From contig JACAER010000026.1 of assembly GCA_013388745.1 (NCBI GenBank), positions 20,655 through 84,654 of the forward strand: 64,000 nucleotides of DNA. The letters run 5' to 3'. Under the pieces are notes generated by a model. It was not told the DNA's origin. It searched no databases and saw only the letters and a program-made list of their open reading frames with translations. This document shows, piece by piece, positions 42,457 through 50,955 of the stretch. Source of the stretch: Chloroflexota bacterium. GTDB lineage: Bacteria > Chloroflexota > Anaerolineae > Aggregatilineales > Phototrophicaceae. The number at the start of each line of letters is the position of its first letter. Positions within the stretch are counted from its first letter, which is position 1. A program made the position numbers and the translations under genes.

Positions 42457-43812
42457 CTAATTCGCCGCCGCCTGCGCTTCGGTCTGTAGGCGGCGTTCGG
42501 CGGCGACCTCGCGAATATGGGTGATGACGCGCTTCACCGGCGCCTGTTCCTCGGCGGTGAGCACGGCGGACAGACGGCCTAACGTGTCGATCAGACTGTC
42601 CAGCGTATAGGGCGAATCCATGGGCGCGGTGCCGATTGCTGTGTCGAGAATATCATCCACGCTGCGCCCCAGGGCCAGGCGCGCCACGATCAAATCGGCG
42701 TAAGCCCAGTAATTGTCCACTTCGGCCTGCACCTCGCCCGCCGCCAGCCGTTCGACCCGCTTGTACGTGCGCAGCATCGACTCGCGATCGTTCTTTTGCA
42801 CATAGAGCAGCGCCAGATTGCTGAAAGGATAGGAGGAATGCGGCGTGACTTCGGCGGCGTTGTTATAGGCGTTAATCGCTTCTTCAAGCTGGCCGCGGCG
42901 GCGGTACAGCCCGCCGAGCGAACCCCACCATGATTCGCCGTCGTCGTCGATCAGTTTCGGCGACAGCTTAAGCGCTTGCAGCAGCTTTTGTTCTGCCTTA
43001 TTCAGCATTTCGTCGCGGTCAATGCCTTTGGCCATTTTTTCCCCGATGCGGCGGTAGACATAACCCAACGCTGCCAGCGCGGGGGCGAAATCCGGCGCGA
43101 TCTCCAGCGCGCGCGTCAAATGCTGTACAGCCTCTTCCAATTGGCCGCTCTGGGTATAGACGTAGCCCATGCGGTAATGCGTGACCGGATTGTCGCTGTC
43201 CAGATCAAGCGCGCGCTGGTAGGTATCGAGCGCGCCTTTGTAGTCCTGTGCGCGATACTGGCGTTCCCCCAGCGGCAGCAGCGCCAGCGCCAGCGTGGCC
43301 CGCGCCGAGCTTTCGCGCTGAAGCTGGACATTGCCCTGAAGTTCTTCGCGCAGATTAGCAGCGCTTTGCTCTAAATCTTGCCGTAAGCGGTTGAGTTCGG
43401 CCTGGCGCGTCGCCATATCGCTTTCGAAGCGTTCGCGCGCCTCTTTCAGTTCTTTCTGGACATTCTCGCTGGCCTCACTCAATTCATTGCGCGCGTCGCT
43501 CAGGCCGCGCAGCCCGGCGAAGGCCGCCACGCCGGCGATCAAGGGCACCACAACGCCGGTTAGCACGCCGATGGCCGTGCCCACCGACTCGAAAATGCCC
43601 AAAAAGTTGCTGGCTTCCCCGGCATAACGCGCGGATTCTTCGGCGGCGTCGCGCGCTTCCTGTGCGGCGCGTTCGGCGCGCGCGGCGGCGTCCTGTGCCG
43701 ACAGGGTAGCAGGGTCAGGTGTAGGTTCGGGCGGGGGTGGCTGCGCCAGAGCTAGCGTCGCCGGCAGTGTCAGCAGCAGCGCCGCCAGCGCGATCAATAA
43801 GACACGACGCAT
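42457..43812 (-). CDS. Membrane-attached TPR protein with coiled coil
   Basis: 451 residues. A signal peptide (VLLIALAALLLTLPATLALA) is followed by a Pro-rich stretch, a coiled coil, one membrane segment (about 85-110), a long Glu/Arg-rich coiled coil and about five TPR units (ALDTYQRALDLDSDNPVTHY, then AVQHLTRALEIAPDFAPALA). AGGAAGG lies before the ATG. It starts 28 nt after the SLOG gene on the same strand, so the two are co-transcribed. It is likely a scaffold working with that sensor. Confidence 0.75.
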   Translation of the reverse strand: MRRVLLIALAALLLTLPATLALAQPPPPEPTPDPATLSAQDAAARAERAAQEARDAAEESARYAGEASNFLGIFESVGTAIGVLTGVVVPLIAGVAAFAGLRGLSDARNELSEASENVQKELKEARERFESDMATRQAELNRLRQDLEQSAANLREELQGNVQLQRESSARATLALALLPLGERQYRAQDYKGALDTYQRALDLDSDNPVTHYRMGYVYTQSGQLEEAVQHLTRALEIAPDFAPALAALGYVYRRIGEKMAKGIDRDEMLNKAEQKLLQALKLSPKLIDDDGESWWGSLGGLYRRRGQLEEAINAYNNAAEVTPHSSYPFSNLALLYVQKNDRESMLRTYKRVERLAAGEVQAEVDNYWAYADLIVARLALGRSVDDILDTAIGTAPMDSPYTLDSLIDTLGRLSAVLTAEEQAPVKRVITHIREVAAERRLQTEAQAAAN

Positions 43813-43840
43813 AAGGCTATCCTTCCTTAGATCACAGAGA

Positions 43841-44716
43841 TCACAGATCAAAGTGTTCAACGAGGCGTTTGTACATGCCCTGCGGGCCTTCGCTGGTCGA
43901 AATCAGTTGAATATCGCCGCGCAGAATCGCTTTCAGCATCTTTTCGCTGGTCTGGCCGCTTTTGTGCGCGGTGGCGAGTTCGTCGGCGAAGCGCCCGCTG
44001 CCTTCCAGCACTAAGATGGGCAAATTCAGGTCTTTGCCTGTTGCCAGATACACGTCGCGCTGCGCGATTTTGCCGCCGTTAATCAGGATACCGAGCGCTT
44101 TTTGCGTCTTGCCGGCGCAGATTGCGTGTGTCAGCCGCACGATCGTTTCGCTTTCATCGCCCCATTCCTGGGCTTCCACCAGCACAAAATGCGAATGCCC
44201 GTTTTCCAGCGACGCCTCTTTGCCGGGGTTGGTGTGGCCGGGAAAATCGACCTTGCCCAGCGGGGTCACGCCGATCAGCGGGAAGGTGTAGCCGGCGCTG
44301 CGCCGCGTGTCGCCGATCATCTTCATCACACCCGATTCGGTGCCGCCGTCGATCACCACGATCTGCTTTTCCTGGGCGAATTTGGCGATGCCGTTGGCGA
44401 TAATCTGCTGCGTCATCTCGATGTCCTGCTCAGACATGCCGCTGGCGCCGCCGCTGATAAAAATTACGGGGCGCGCTTGCTGGATTCCCAACGCCTGCTT
44501 GACCTGTTCGGCATCGCTGTGCAGCGGAATGATGAGTCCGGGGGCGTTCTGTTGGGGGCCAAAGCTGATGGTGATGCGCCGCGCGCCGGGAATCGTCGGC
44601 GCAGGCGGCGGCGGTGGCGCGGTTTTGCGGTCACGCTGTACGATCCCATAGATGGCCGCCGCCGCCAGCACAAGCACAACAAGAATTGCGAGAATTGGTA
44701 ATAATGACTCTGGCAT
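43841..44716 (-). CDS. Membrane-anchored SLOG-domain protein (LSDAT_prok type)
   Basis: 291 residues. A single N-terminal membrane segment (about 6-25) and a Pro-rich hinge are followed by a Rossmann-like SLOG domain of the prokaryotic TRPM-related class. It shows FISGGASGMSEQD, VIDGGTESGVMKMIGDTR, LIGVTPLGKVDFPG, LENGHSHFVLVEAQEWGDES, GILINGGKIAQRDV and VLEGSGRFADELA. SLOG domains are predicted to bind or process nucleotide-derived ligands, and LSDAT members are often linked with SLATT membrane proteins. GGGGGGAAAT precedes the ATG. It heads an operon with the TPR gene. Confidence 0.85.
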   Translation of the reverse strand: MPESLLPILAILVVLVLAAAAIYGIVQRDRKTAPPPPPAPTIPGARRITISFGPQQNAPGLIIPLHSDAEQVKQALGIQQARPVIFISGGASGMSEQDIEMTQQIIANGIAKFAQEKQIVVIDGGTESGVMKMIGDTRRSAGYTFPLIGVTPLGKVDFPGHTNPGKEASLENGHSHFVLVEAQEWGDESETIVRLTHAICAGKTQKALGILINGGKIAQRDVYLATGKDLNLPILVLEGSGRFADELATAHKSGQTSEKMLKAILRGDIQLISTSEGPQGMYKRLVEHFDL

Positions 44717-44740
44717 ATTTCCCCCCGACTATAGCTCGGC

Positions 44741-44746
44741 TACAAT
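44741..44746 (+). promoter_or_regulatory. -10 element (ggcTACAAT) of mutY
   Basis: TACAAT 34 nt before the ATG at 44780. A second candidate, TAGAAT at 44758-44763, overlaps the in-frame ATG at 44762 and would also point to the start at 44780. Confidence 0.4.
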
Positions 44747-44779
44747 CAGCTTTTTCGTAGAATGCGACGAGTCCATCTG

Positions 44780-45853
44780 ATGACAGCCCCCTTTGCCGAT
44801 GAACTGCTGCACTGGTACGATGCCCATGCTGCTGCGCTGCCCTGGCGCGCCAGCCGCGACCCCTATGCTGTCTGGGTGTCGGAGATCATGCTGCAACAGA
44901 CACAGGTTGAAACGGTCACAGGCTATTATAGCCGTTTTTTGACAATCTACCCCACCGTCGCTGAACTCGCCGCCGCCCCTTTGAGCGCGGTGCTTAAGCT
45001 GTGGGAAGGGCTGGGTTATTACAGCCGCGCGCGCAATCTGCACCGCGCCGCGCAGCACATTGTCCGGCAGGGTAATTTTCCATCTTCTGTAGAGGACTTG
45101 CAACAACTGCCCGGCATCGGGCGTTACACCGCTGGCGCTATCGCCAGCATCGCTTTTGGGCAAAAAGTGCCCGTGCTGGATGGCAACGTGATCCGTGTTT
45201 TTGCCCGCCTCCTTGATCTGCCTGAGGATGTGACGCAAAACGCGACGCAAAAACAGTTGTGGGCACAGGCCGCAGCCTGGCTGCCGGAAACGCGCGCGGG
45301 TGATTACAACCAGGCGTTGATGGAATTGGGGCGTTTGGTCTGCAAGCCGCGCACCCCCCTGTGTACACAGTGTCCACTGCGCGTCTATTGTCTGGCGCAT
45401 GCGCGCGGCACAGTGGCACAGCGCCCGGTCAAAAAGGCCAAAGCGCCGACCCCGCATTACAACGTGGCGGCGGGCATTATCCGTAACGCTGCTGGCCTGC
45501 TGTTGATCGCCCAGCGCCCGCTGGAGGGGTTGTTGGGCGGGTTATGGGAGTTTCCCGGCGGCAAACAGGAAGACGGCGAAACGCTGGCGCAGTGTTTGCG
45601 CCGCGAACTGCGCGAAGAACTGGCGATTGAGGTCGAAGTCGGCGCGGAATTTGTCGTTGTCAAGCACGCCTTTACCCACTTCCGCATTACGCTGCACGCC
45701 TTCGAGTGCCGCTATCGCGGCGGCGAACCACAAAAAATCGGCGTTCACGATTGGGCATGGGTGCGTGAGGCCGATTTAGCGCACTATAGTTTTGGCAAAG
45801 CCGACCGCCAAGTGATCGCGGCGCTGCGGGCGCGCGGGAACATGCTCTTTTAG
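44780..45853 (+). CDS. mutY: A/G-specific adenine glycosylase
   Basis: 357 residues from the ATG at 44780. The enzyme removes adenine opposite 8-oxoguanine. The catalytic Glu is in SEIMLQQTQ, the helix-hairpin-helix is LPGIGRYTAGAIASIAF, the catalytic Asp lies in VLDGNVIRV and the 4Fe-4S cluster motif is CKPRTPLCTQCPLRVYC. A C-terminal NUDIX-like domain for 8-oxoG recognition includes EFPGGKQEDGETLAQCLRRE. The stop overlaps that of the convergent lipoprotein gene by 4 nt. Confidence 0.96.
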   Translation: MTAPFADELLHWYDAHAAALPWRASRDPYAVWVSEIMLQQTQVETVTGYYSRFLTIYPTVAELAAAPLSAVLKLWEGLGYYSRARNLHRAAQHIVRQGNFPSSVEDLQQLPGIGRYTAGAIASIAFGQKVPVLDGNVIRVFARLLDLPEDVTQNATQKQLWAQAAAWLPETRAGDYNQALMELGRLVCKPRTPLCTQCPLRVYCLAHARGTVAQRPVKKAKAPTPHYNVAAGIIRNAAGLLLIAQRPLEGLLGGLWEFPGGKQEDGETLAQCLRRELREELAIEVEVGAEFVVVKHAFTHFRITLHAFECRYRGGEPQKIGVHDWAWVREADLAHYSFGKADRQVIAALRARGNMLF

Positions 45854-47055
45854 CGCACGTTCACCGTGCAGCTTCCGGTTTGCACCGGGTTGTTGCTGCC
45901 CGGCCCGAAGCTGTCGATACCATCGGTGATCTGTGTGTCCCAGGTCACCCGATAGGTGATGACGTATTGGCCGGCGTTGGGCAGTTCAACCGGCACGAAC
46001 CAGTAGATGTGATAGTAGCCGTCGTCTTCCTGGCGGGCGGGCGTAACGTAACTGCGCCAGTTTTGCAGCAGCGTGCCGTTAACGCGCACCTCGTAAATCA
46101 CATGATCGAGATGGTCTTGCAGCAGCGCCGGCGAGGTTGCGTACCAGCCCCAGAAGACCTCCATCGATGAACCGGCCAGCAGGTTGCTGGGCGGCTGCAC
46201 GCCAAATTCGATGCAGTACGCCAGCACATCCACGCCGCGCTGCACACGCGGGCCGCTGCCGCCGGAAGCGGGCGGTGTTCCCGCCGGAGCGGTCACGCCT
46301 GCCGCGACAAACGGTGTGAACGTGGCTGTCACCTCTTGTCCTGAGATCGTCGGACGCACAATGTTAGTCACCAGCGCCGTTGCTGTCTGGTTGATGGCGT
46401 CGATGTTAATCACAGGCAGAGCGGCCGTATTGGTCGGGGCGGGCTGTGTTTCTGTGCCCGGCGGCTGCGGGGTAGCGGGCGTGGCCGTCACGGCTGAACG
46501 CGGCGGCGTGGGCGTGATTGTGCCGCCGCCGATCAGCGCAGTGGGCAGCGGCGTGCCCAAAAACAGCGCCGTCAGATTCGGGGTGGCGGTGGCAGTCGGG
46601 AAGGGCGTAGGTGGCTCTTCGACGCGCAGCAGTCGCGCGGAAATCCAGCCCTGATCGCCATTTTCCATTTCGATCAGATACCAACTGCCGTCATCATTGG
46701 TGCCGATCACCGTCACGCCTGTGCCGGGATCCAGCGCCGTGAAGGCGTCGAAGGTTTCGCCGGGGCCGCTGCGCACGTTCACGCGCTGTAACGAGGCCAC
46801 AATGCCCGTCACAACAGGCGTCATGGTCGGCGTGGGCGTGTTGCTGGGTGTCGGCGGTATAGGCGTGATCGATGGGGTGTACGTAAACGTCGGCGGCGGC
46901 GTGCGCGTGATTTCCGGCGTGGCCGTAAAGCGCGGCGTCATGCTGACGATCGGCGCTAATGTCGCCGTCGCCACACCCGCCGCCTGCTCACTATTCGTGC
47001 CGGTGCAGGCCGCCAGCGCGATCAGGATCAACGAACTGAGAAAGAGTGTTTTCAT
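45850..47055 (-). CDS. SH3b-domain lipoprotein with Thr/Pro linkers
   Basis: 401 residues. The lipobox ALAAC follows a short signal sequence. Thr/Pro-rich linkers flank a bacterial SH3 domain (RVNVRSGPGETFDAFTALDP ... DQGWISARLL). The C-terminal 150 residues form a beta-rich domain with WGWYATSPALLQDH and conserved Cys near VLAYCIEFGV and QTGSCTVNVR. The ATG at 47055 has TGAGA 7 nt upstream; the one at 47061 is too close. It is anchored to the outer face of the membrane and may bind wall or extracellular material. Confidence 0.8.
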   Translation of the reverse strand: MKTLFLSSLILIALAACTGTNSEQAAGVATATLAPIVSMTPRFTATPEITRTPPPTFTYTPSITPIPPTPSNTPTPTMTPVVTGIVASLQRVNVRSGPGETFDAFTALDPGTGVTVIGTNDDGSWYLIEMENGDQGWISARLLRVEEPPTPFPTATATPNLTALFLGTPLPTALIGGGTITPTPPRSAVTATPATPQPPGTETQPAPTNTAALPVINIDAINQTATALVTNIVRPTISGQEVTATFTPFVAAGVTAPAGTPPASGGSGPRVQRGVDVLAYCIEFGVQPPSNLLAGSSMEVFWGWYATSPALLQDHLDHVIYEVRVNGTLLQNWRSYVTPARQEDDGYYHIYWFVPVELPNAGQYVITYRVTWDTQITDGIDSFGPGSNNPVQTGSCTVNVR

Positions 47056-47183
47056 GCGCATGTCTCAACATTGGGCTTTAGCTCGCCAGAAAGCCACACC
47101 GCTGGAGCGGCAGTGGCGGGCAGCGCTTTTTGGCTTCAGCCTGCAATGACCCCTGTTTGGCGGGTCAAGCGGTCTTCAGTACA

Positions 47184-47210
47184 ATTATAGACAGATCAGC
47201 TTGGTTGCAA
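47184..47210 (-). promoter_or_regulatory. Promoter of SH3 lipoprotein gene
   Basis: On the minus strand there is TTGCAA (47205-47210) and TATAAT (47184-47189) with a 15-nt spacer; TTTTGC gives 17. The leader would be about 120 nt. The rest of the 47056-47367 gap shows only the short hairpin arms cgtgc/gcacg near 47290 and a weak TACTATAA before maf. Confidence 0.5.
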
Positions 47211-47367
47211 AAGGCTGTTGCTGGTGTCATGAGCGGACCGCACGTTCAGTGACTGATGTACCTTTGTGAGACCAGATAGGGCATATCAGCCGTGCGTGCC
47301 GCGATGCACGAAGCACAAGCTGCCGGCCTGAAGACCATACTATAAGCGCGCTTATGGACTCACATTT

Positions 47368-48030
47368 ATGAATCTGATTCTGGCCTCCAGTTCACCGCGC
47401 CGCCGCGAACTGCTCACGGCGCTCGGCTTGACGTTCACTATCATTAAGCCAGAGATCGACGAAAGCCTGCATCCGAGCGAAGCGCCGCTGGATTATGTGC
47501 AGCGTTTGAGCTGCGAAAAAGCGGCAGCGGTTGTCAGGATGCTGGACACCCCAGCGGCGGTGCTGGCCGCCGACACGGTGGTGATTCTGGCGGCGGACAC
47601 GATGGGCGTGGCGCATGACGGCGCGCTGCTGGGCAAACCCGCTGATGCCGCCGAAGCGCAGGTCATGCTGCGCCGGCTGCGCGCCCGGCCGCATCTTGTC
47701 TGCACATCGGTAACTTTAGCCGCAGTCAGTGCGCAGGGCACGCGCGAAATCTGCGAACTGACGCAGACCGTTGTCCATATGCGCGATTACAGCGATGCCG
47801 AAATCAACGCCTATATCGCCACAGGCGACCCGTTCGACAAGGCGGGCGGCTATGCCATCCAGCACGAGGGCTTTCGCCCGGTGGCGCGCATCGACGGCTG
47901 TTATCCGAATGTCGTCGGCTTGCCGGTTTGCGCCGTGAAGCGCGGGCTGGCGGCGCTGGGCTGGCAGGGCATCACGTTTGTGGCGCAAGGCTGCGATTGT
48001 ACCCCTTATAAACAACCGCCCCAGCCATGA
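47368..48030 (+). CDS. maf: Maf family nucleotide pyrophosphatase
   Basis: 220 residues. It starts LILASSSPRRRELL, with the catalytic ADTVV, GKPADAAEA and TGDPFDKAGGYAIQ motifs of Maf house-cleaning pyrophosphatases. An extra 10 residues interrupt the usual ADTVV loop (ADTVVILAADTMG). The C-terminal tail is short. It hydrolyses modified or canonical NTPs such as dTTP/UTP. Confidence 0.93.
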   Translation: MNLILASSSPRRRELLTALGLTFTIIKPEIDESLHPSEAPLDYVQRLSCEKAAAVVRMLDTPAAVLAADTVVILAADTMGVAHDGALLGKPADAAEAQVMLRRLRARPHLVCTSVTLAAVSAQGTREICELTQTVVHMRDYSDAEINAYIATGDPFDKAGGYAIQHEGFRPVARIDGCYPNVVGLPVCAVKRGLAALGWQGITFVAQGCDCTPYKQPPQP

Positions 48031-48073
48031 GGTGGCTGCGGCGGCAGGCTTCGGCCTTGCGGAACGGTGGCAA

Positions 48074-48240
48074 CGCTCAATAATGGGCAAGAGCGTTTGA
48101 CCATACATCCCACAGCGCCGGAGTTAGACCCGGAAGTTGAACCGCCACGACTCGGGCGAGTCGCGGCGGTCAATGCGGTTGGTACGCCGCCCCGATCTGG
48201 GATGATGGTCGGGGCTACTGCTGTTCGGGGGGGGTTTTTG
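48074..48240 (+). ncRNA. Candidate structured RNA, class unknown
   Basis: A long-range helix pairs gaccat-ac-atccca (48099-48112) with tgggat-g-atggtc (48198-48210). Inside is a hairpin ccgccacgactc-gggc-gagtcgcggcgg (48143-48170, one mismatch), closed by aaccg/cggtt. A 5' hairpin is aacgctc/gagcgtt (48072-48097). G8 and T5 follow near 48228-48239. Words such as cccggaagttgaac and ttggtac recall 5S rRNA, but their spacing and pairing do not fit. The strand is inferred from the 3' T-run. The region has no plausible coding frame. Confidence 0.4.
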
Positions 48241-48335
48241 TCACCCTGTAGGATTTTTCCCCGTATGTCTTTCCCACTATATCATGCGCGGGCAGGTTGA
48301 GAATAGTGATCTCTTTCACAATCAAATCGTGAAGT

Positions 48336-48349
48336 TTGTCACGTGACAA
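48336..48349. promoter_or_regulatory. 14-nt perfect palindrome ttgtcacgtgacaa
   Basis: Located 27 nt beyond the stop of the SRPBCC gene and downstream of the candidate RNA. It resembles a dimeric regulator site but lies at a 3' end, so it may instead be a short stem. Flanked by ttcac/gtgaa arms at 48315-48333. Confidence 0.35.
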
Positions 48350-48375
48350 TGACGCCGGTTGTTACTGCGCAGGCA

Positions 48376-48810
48376 CTAGTGGCCTTCCGCCATCTTTTTG
48401 ATGTTTTCCAGCGACTTGCGCGCGCTGGCGCCGAGCATCTGAATCGCCATCGGCTCGGCCAGTTTGCCAAAAACGCCGCCTACCAGGTTAAAATCGGTAT
48501 CGACCTCTAATCTGACTTTGCCGCCGCCCAGATCTGTCGTGCGCCAGGCCTGCGTGCCGTTGGCCATGCCTTCCAGTTGATAGCTGAGCAGCCCTGGTTT
48601 GTTTTCGAGCACCGTTTGTTTGGCTTTGAGTTCGACGGCCAGGATTTTCATCGCGCCTTCGATGCTGGAATTGACCGCCGGATAATCCGACGACGGTTGG
48701 ACGGCGTCTACGCCGTCATACCAAAGCACGATTTTTTTCGGTGTGGTGAGCAGTGCGTGGATGGTGTCGATGCTGGCTTTGATTTCGATACTTTCGTGAA
48801 TCTTCGCCAT
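48376..48810 (-). CDS. SRPBCC family protein
   Basis: 144 residues with the START-like pattern: IHESIEIKASIDTIHALLTT, LWYDGVDAVQPSS, beta strands with KVRLEVDTDF and a long C-terminal helix ARKSLENIKKMAEG. AGGAGGAG lies before the ATG. It is a presumed hydrophobic-ligand binding protein. It is not closely similar to the SRPBCC protein at 31590. Confidence 0.75.
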   Translation of the reverse strand: MAKIHESIEIKASIDTIHALLTTPKKIVLWYDGVDAVQPSSDYPAVNSSIEGAMKILAVELKAKQTVLENKPGLLSYQLEGMANGTQAWRTTDLGGGKVRLEVDTDFNLVGGVFGKLAEPMAIQMLGASARKSLENIKKMAEGH

Positions 48811-48931
48811 AAGAACTGATCTCCTCCTTGATTTAAACGAACTGGCTGAATTATAGCGTTTATGCGCTCAGCAGCACACAAAAAGGCGTTGCCAGCCCCC
48901 TTCACAATAAATAGGAAGAAAATCCCACTCG

Positions 48932-48940
48932 TGCTATAAT
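48932..48940 (+). promoter_or_regulatory. Extended -10 promoter (TGCTATAAT) of S1-domain gene
   Basis: TGC directly precedes a perfect TATAAT and compensates for the lack of a -35. The leader to the ATG at 49010 is about 63 nt. Confidence 0.65.
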
Positions 48941-49009
48941 GCGCCTCAAAGGGGACGATATCTGCGAGCCTATAACCAAATGTAATGGGATCAATTCTAG
49001 AGGGAAGTT

Positions 49010-50011
49010 ATGTCTACCAATGTACAGCATCATCGGCAGGATTTGAAACCGCCCCCGCCTGAAATTGATGAAGGTTACTGGTCTGCGCTGCTCCACGAGG
49101 GGGAATTCGCGCATACCGCACAGCCTGATTCTGAAGCGGAACAGCGGCGCAACAGCGAGATGGATGGGTACAGCCGAGAGTCCGTGTATCATGCTGAAGA
49201 AAATAACAGTTCTGTCGAGAGTGATTGGACCGAGATCCAGCGTATCACTGATAACGATGAAGTCCTGGAACTGCCCGTCGTTGGTTATAATCGCGGCGGG
49301 CTGCTGGTAGAATGGCGCAATTTGCGCGGCTTTGTGCCCGCCAGCCAACTGCTCGATTTCCCCGCCACGCCCAATCTCACCGTGCGCCGCGCGGCGCTCA
49401 CAGCGCGCATCGGCCACATGCTCAGTCTGCGCGTCATCGAACTCAGCCCAGAGAAAAACCGCCTGATTCTTTCGGAGCGCGCGGCGCGTGTGCAGCCGGG
49501 CGAACGCGCCGACATTATGATGCGGCTGAAGGCCGGCGATATGGCGCAGGGCTTTGTCACTAATCTGTGCGATTTCGGCGCTTTTGTTGATCTGGGCGGG
49601 CTGGAAGGGCTGATTCACATCAGCGAACTCAGTTGGGGGCGTGTCAGCCATCCGGCGGATATTCTCGAACGCGGCAAGGAAATCGCAGTCTATGTACTGG
49701 AAGTGGATCGCCTGAACCGCCGTATCGCGCTGAGTCTCAAGCGTCTGCGCCCCGACCCGTGGGAGACGGTGCAAAACCGCTATCGTGTGGGTGAAACCGT
49801 GGAAGGCGTGATCACCAATGTTGTCGATTTTGGCGCCTTCGCCTGCATTGAAGAAGGCCTCGAAGGGCTGATTCATGTGTCCGAACTGGCCGAGGGACAC
49901 TTTTTGCACCCCCGCAACGTTGTGACCGAAGGCCAGCGTGTGCGCGCGCGCATCCTGAGCATCGACGGTCAGGCGCGCCGGCTGGGGCTGACGCTGCGCA
50001 TGGAAATGTAG
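49010..50011 (+). CDS. S1 RNA-binding domain protein (ribosomal S1-like)
   Basis: 333 residues. An acidic N-terminal 75 residues are followed by three S1 domains: VVGYNRGGLLVEWRNLRGFV, GFVTNLCDFGAFVDLGGLEG and GVITNVVDFGAFACIEEGLE. Domains 2 and 3 are canonical (GLIHISEL, GLIHVSEL). Ribosomal S1 of related bacteria has 3-6 domains, so this may be the S1 homologue, helping mRNA bind to the 30S subunit. AGGGAAG lies before the ATG. A strong terminator follows at 50060. Confidence 0.88.
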   Translation: MSTNVQHHRQDLKPPPPEIDEGYWSALLHEGEFAHTAQPDSEAEQRRNSEMDGYSRESVYHAEENNSSVESDWTEIQRITDNDEVLELPVVGYNRGGLLVEWRNLRGFVPASQLLDFPATPNLTVRRAALTARIGHMLSLRVIELSPEKNRLILSERAARVQPGERADIMMRLKAGDMAQGFVTNLCDFGAFVDLGGLEGLIHISELSWGRVSHPADILERGKEIAVYVLEVDRLNRRIALSLKRLRPDPWETVQNRYRVGETVEGVITNVVDFGAFACIEEGLEGLIHVSELAEGHFLHPRNVVTEGQRVRARILSIDGQARRLGLTLRMEM

Positions 50012-50059
50012 TGCAAAGAGAGCGCTCTGCTGCCCACGTCGTCAATGCATCCGAGACAG

Positions 50060-50087
50060 GGCTGCTCTTATCGGGAGCAGCCTTTTT
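50060..50087 (+). terminator. Rho-independent terminator of S1-domain gene
   Basis: Stem ggctgctc (50060-50067) with gagcagcc (50075-50082), followed by TTTTT. Confidence 0.9.
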
Positions 50088-50198
50088 GCCGCCCCTGCCC
50101 TGCCTGAGCAACACCCACCCTCGCAATTTGGCGGGCCTTTAGTGTATACTTTTTGACTGCATTTTGAGTGTATTTTCAGTGATTTGAGGGAATAGCAT

Positions 50199-50372
50199 AT
50201 GCCAAAGCGCACCTGGCAGCCGAAAATTCGCCGCCGCAAGCGCGTACATGGCTTCCGCCAGCGGATGCAAACACGCAACGGACGCAAGGTACTGAAAGCG
50301 CGGCGCGCGCGGGGTCGTCATGTTTTGACTGTGACGCCCAACCACGTCAAAAAAGTCAACTGGAAAGCCTAA
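50199..50372 (+). CDS. rpmH: 50S ribosomal protein L34
   Basis: 57 residues: it begins [20 protein letters not shown] and contains the L34 core [16 protein letters not shown] and [12 protein letters not shown]. It is longer than the usual 44-47 residues because of a C-terminal tail ([12 protein letters not shown]). GAGGG lies 9 nt before the ATG. First gene of the conserved rpmH-rnpA-yidD-yidC-jag order. Confidence 0.96.
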   Translation: MPKRTWQPKIRRRKRVHGFRQRMQTRNGRKVLKARRARGRHVLTVTPNHVKKVNWKA

Positions 50373-50383
50373 AGATCGCCGTG

Positions 50384-50731
50384 ATGCAGCGGCGCTGGCG
50401 GCTGCGTGCGCGCGCCGATTTCGAGCGGTTACGCCGCGAGGGGCGCGTGTTTCGTCATCCAATGCTCATGCTGAGCGTGGGAACGAATGGGCTGGAACAC
50501 AACCGCTACGGATTTGTGGCGGGCAAAGCATTGGGCACGGCCGTCAGCCGCAATCACGTCAAACGGCTGCTGCGCGAGGCCGTGCGCCGGCTGCATCCTG
50601 ATCTGCGATCCGGTTATGATATGGTGTGGATTGCGCGTATGGCCAGCGCGGAGCAACCCTTGTCGGCCATCCAGCGTATAGTGTTTGAACTGTGTGAGCG
50701 TGCCGGTTTACTGATGAAGGATAGCGCATGA
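50384..50731 (+). CDS. rnpA: Ribonuclease P protein component
   Basis: 115 residues. This basic protein supports RNase P RNA in tRNA 5' processing. It shows [20 protein letters not shown] and the RNR-type motif [17 protein letters not shown]. The ATG at 50384 is preferred to the GTG at 50381. It follows rpmH by 11 nt and overlaps yidD by 4 nt. Confidence 0.96.
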   Translation: MQRRWRLRARADFERLRREGRVFRHPMLMLSVGTNGLEHNRYGFVAGKALGTAVSRNHVKRLLREAVRRLHPDLRSGYDMVWIARMASAEQPLSAIQRIVFELCERAGLLMKDSA

Positions 50732-50937
50732 AATGGTTAGCGCTTGCCATGATCCGCTTTTATAAGCGCTTTATCTCGCCCGCACTGCCGCCAAGCTGCC
50801 GTTTTACGCCAACCTGTTCCGAATACACCTATCAGGCCATTGAGAAATACGGGGTTTTGAAGGGTACATGGCTGGGGATGAAACGTATCGCACGCTGTAA
50901 CCCGTTCAACCCAGGTGGTTATGACCCCGTTCCCTAA
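50728..50937 (+). CDS. yidD: Membrane protein insertion efficiency factor YidD
   Basis: 69 residues. The family motifs are [33 protein letters not shown] and [18 protein letters not shown], with three Cys. It is a peripheral inner-membrane protein that aids YidC-dependent insertion. It overlaps rnpA by 4 nt (ATGA). Confidence 0.95.
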   Translation: MKWLALAMIRFYKRFISPALPPSCRFTPTCSEYTYQAIEKYGVLKGTWLGMKRIARCNPFNPGGYDPVP

Positions 50938-50955
50938 TGATTCAGGAGTATTAGC

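Noticed and set aside
48099..48214. Diverged 5S rRNA
   Set aside because: Only three short words match. The segment corresponding to the 5S helix IV/V pairs with the 5' strand, and an extra 28-nt hairpin separates the words. It is kept only as an unassigned RNA.
50088..50198. Replication origin upstream of rpmH
   Set aside because: No repeated DnaA boxes and no dnaA gene; the gap is about 110 nt and follows a terminator.
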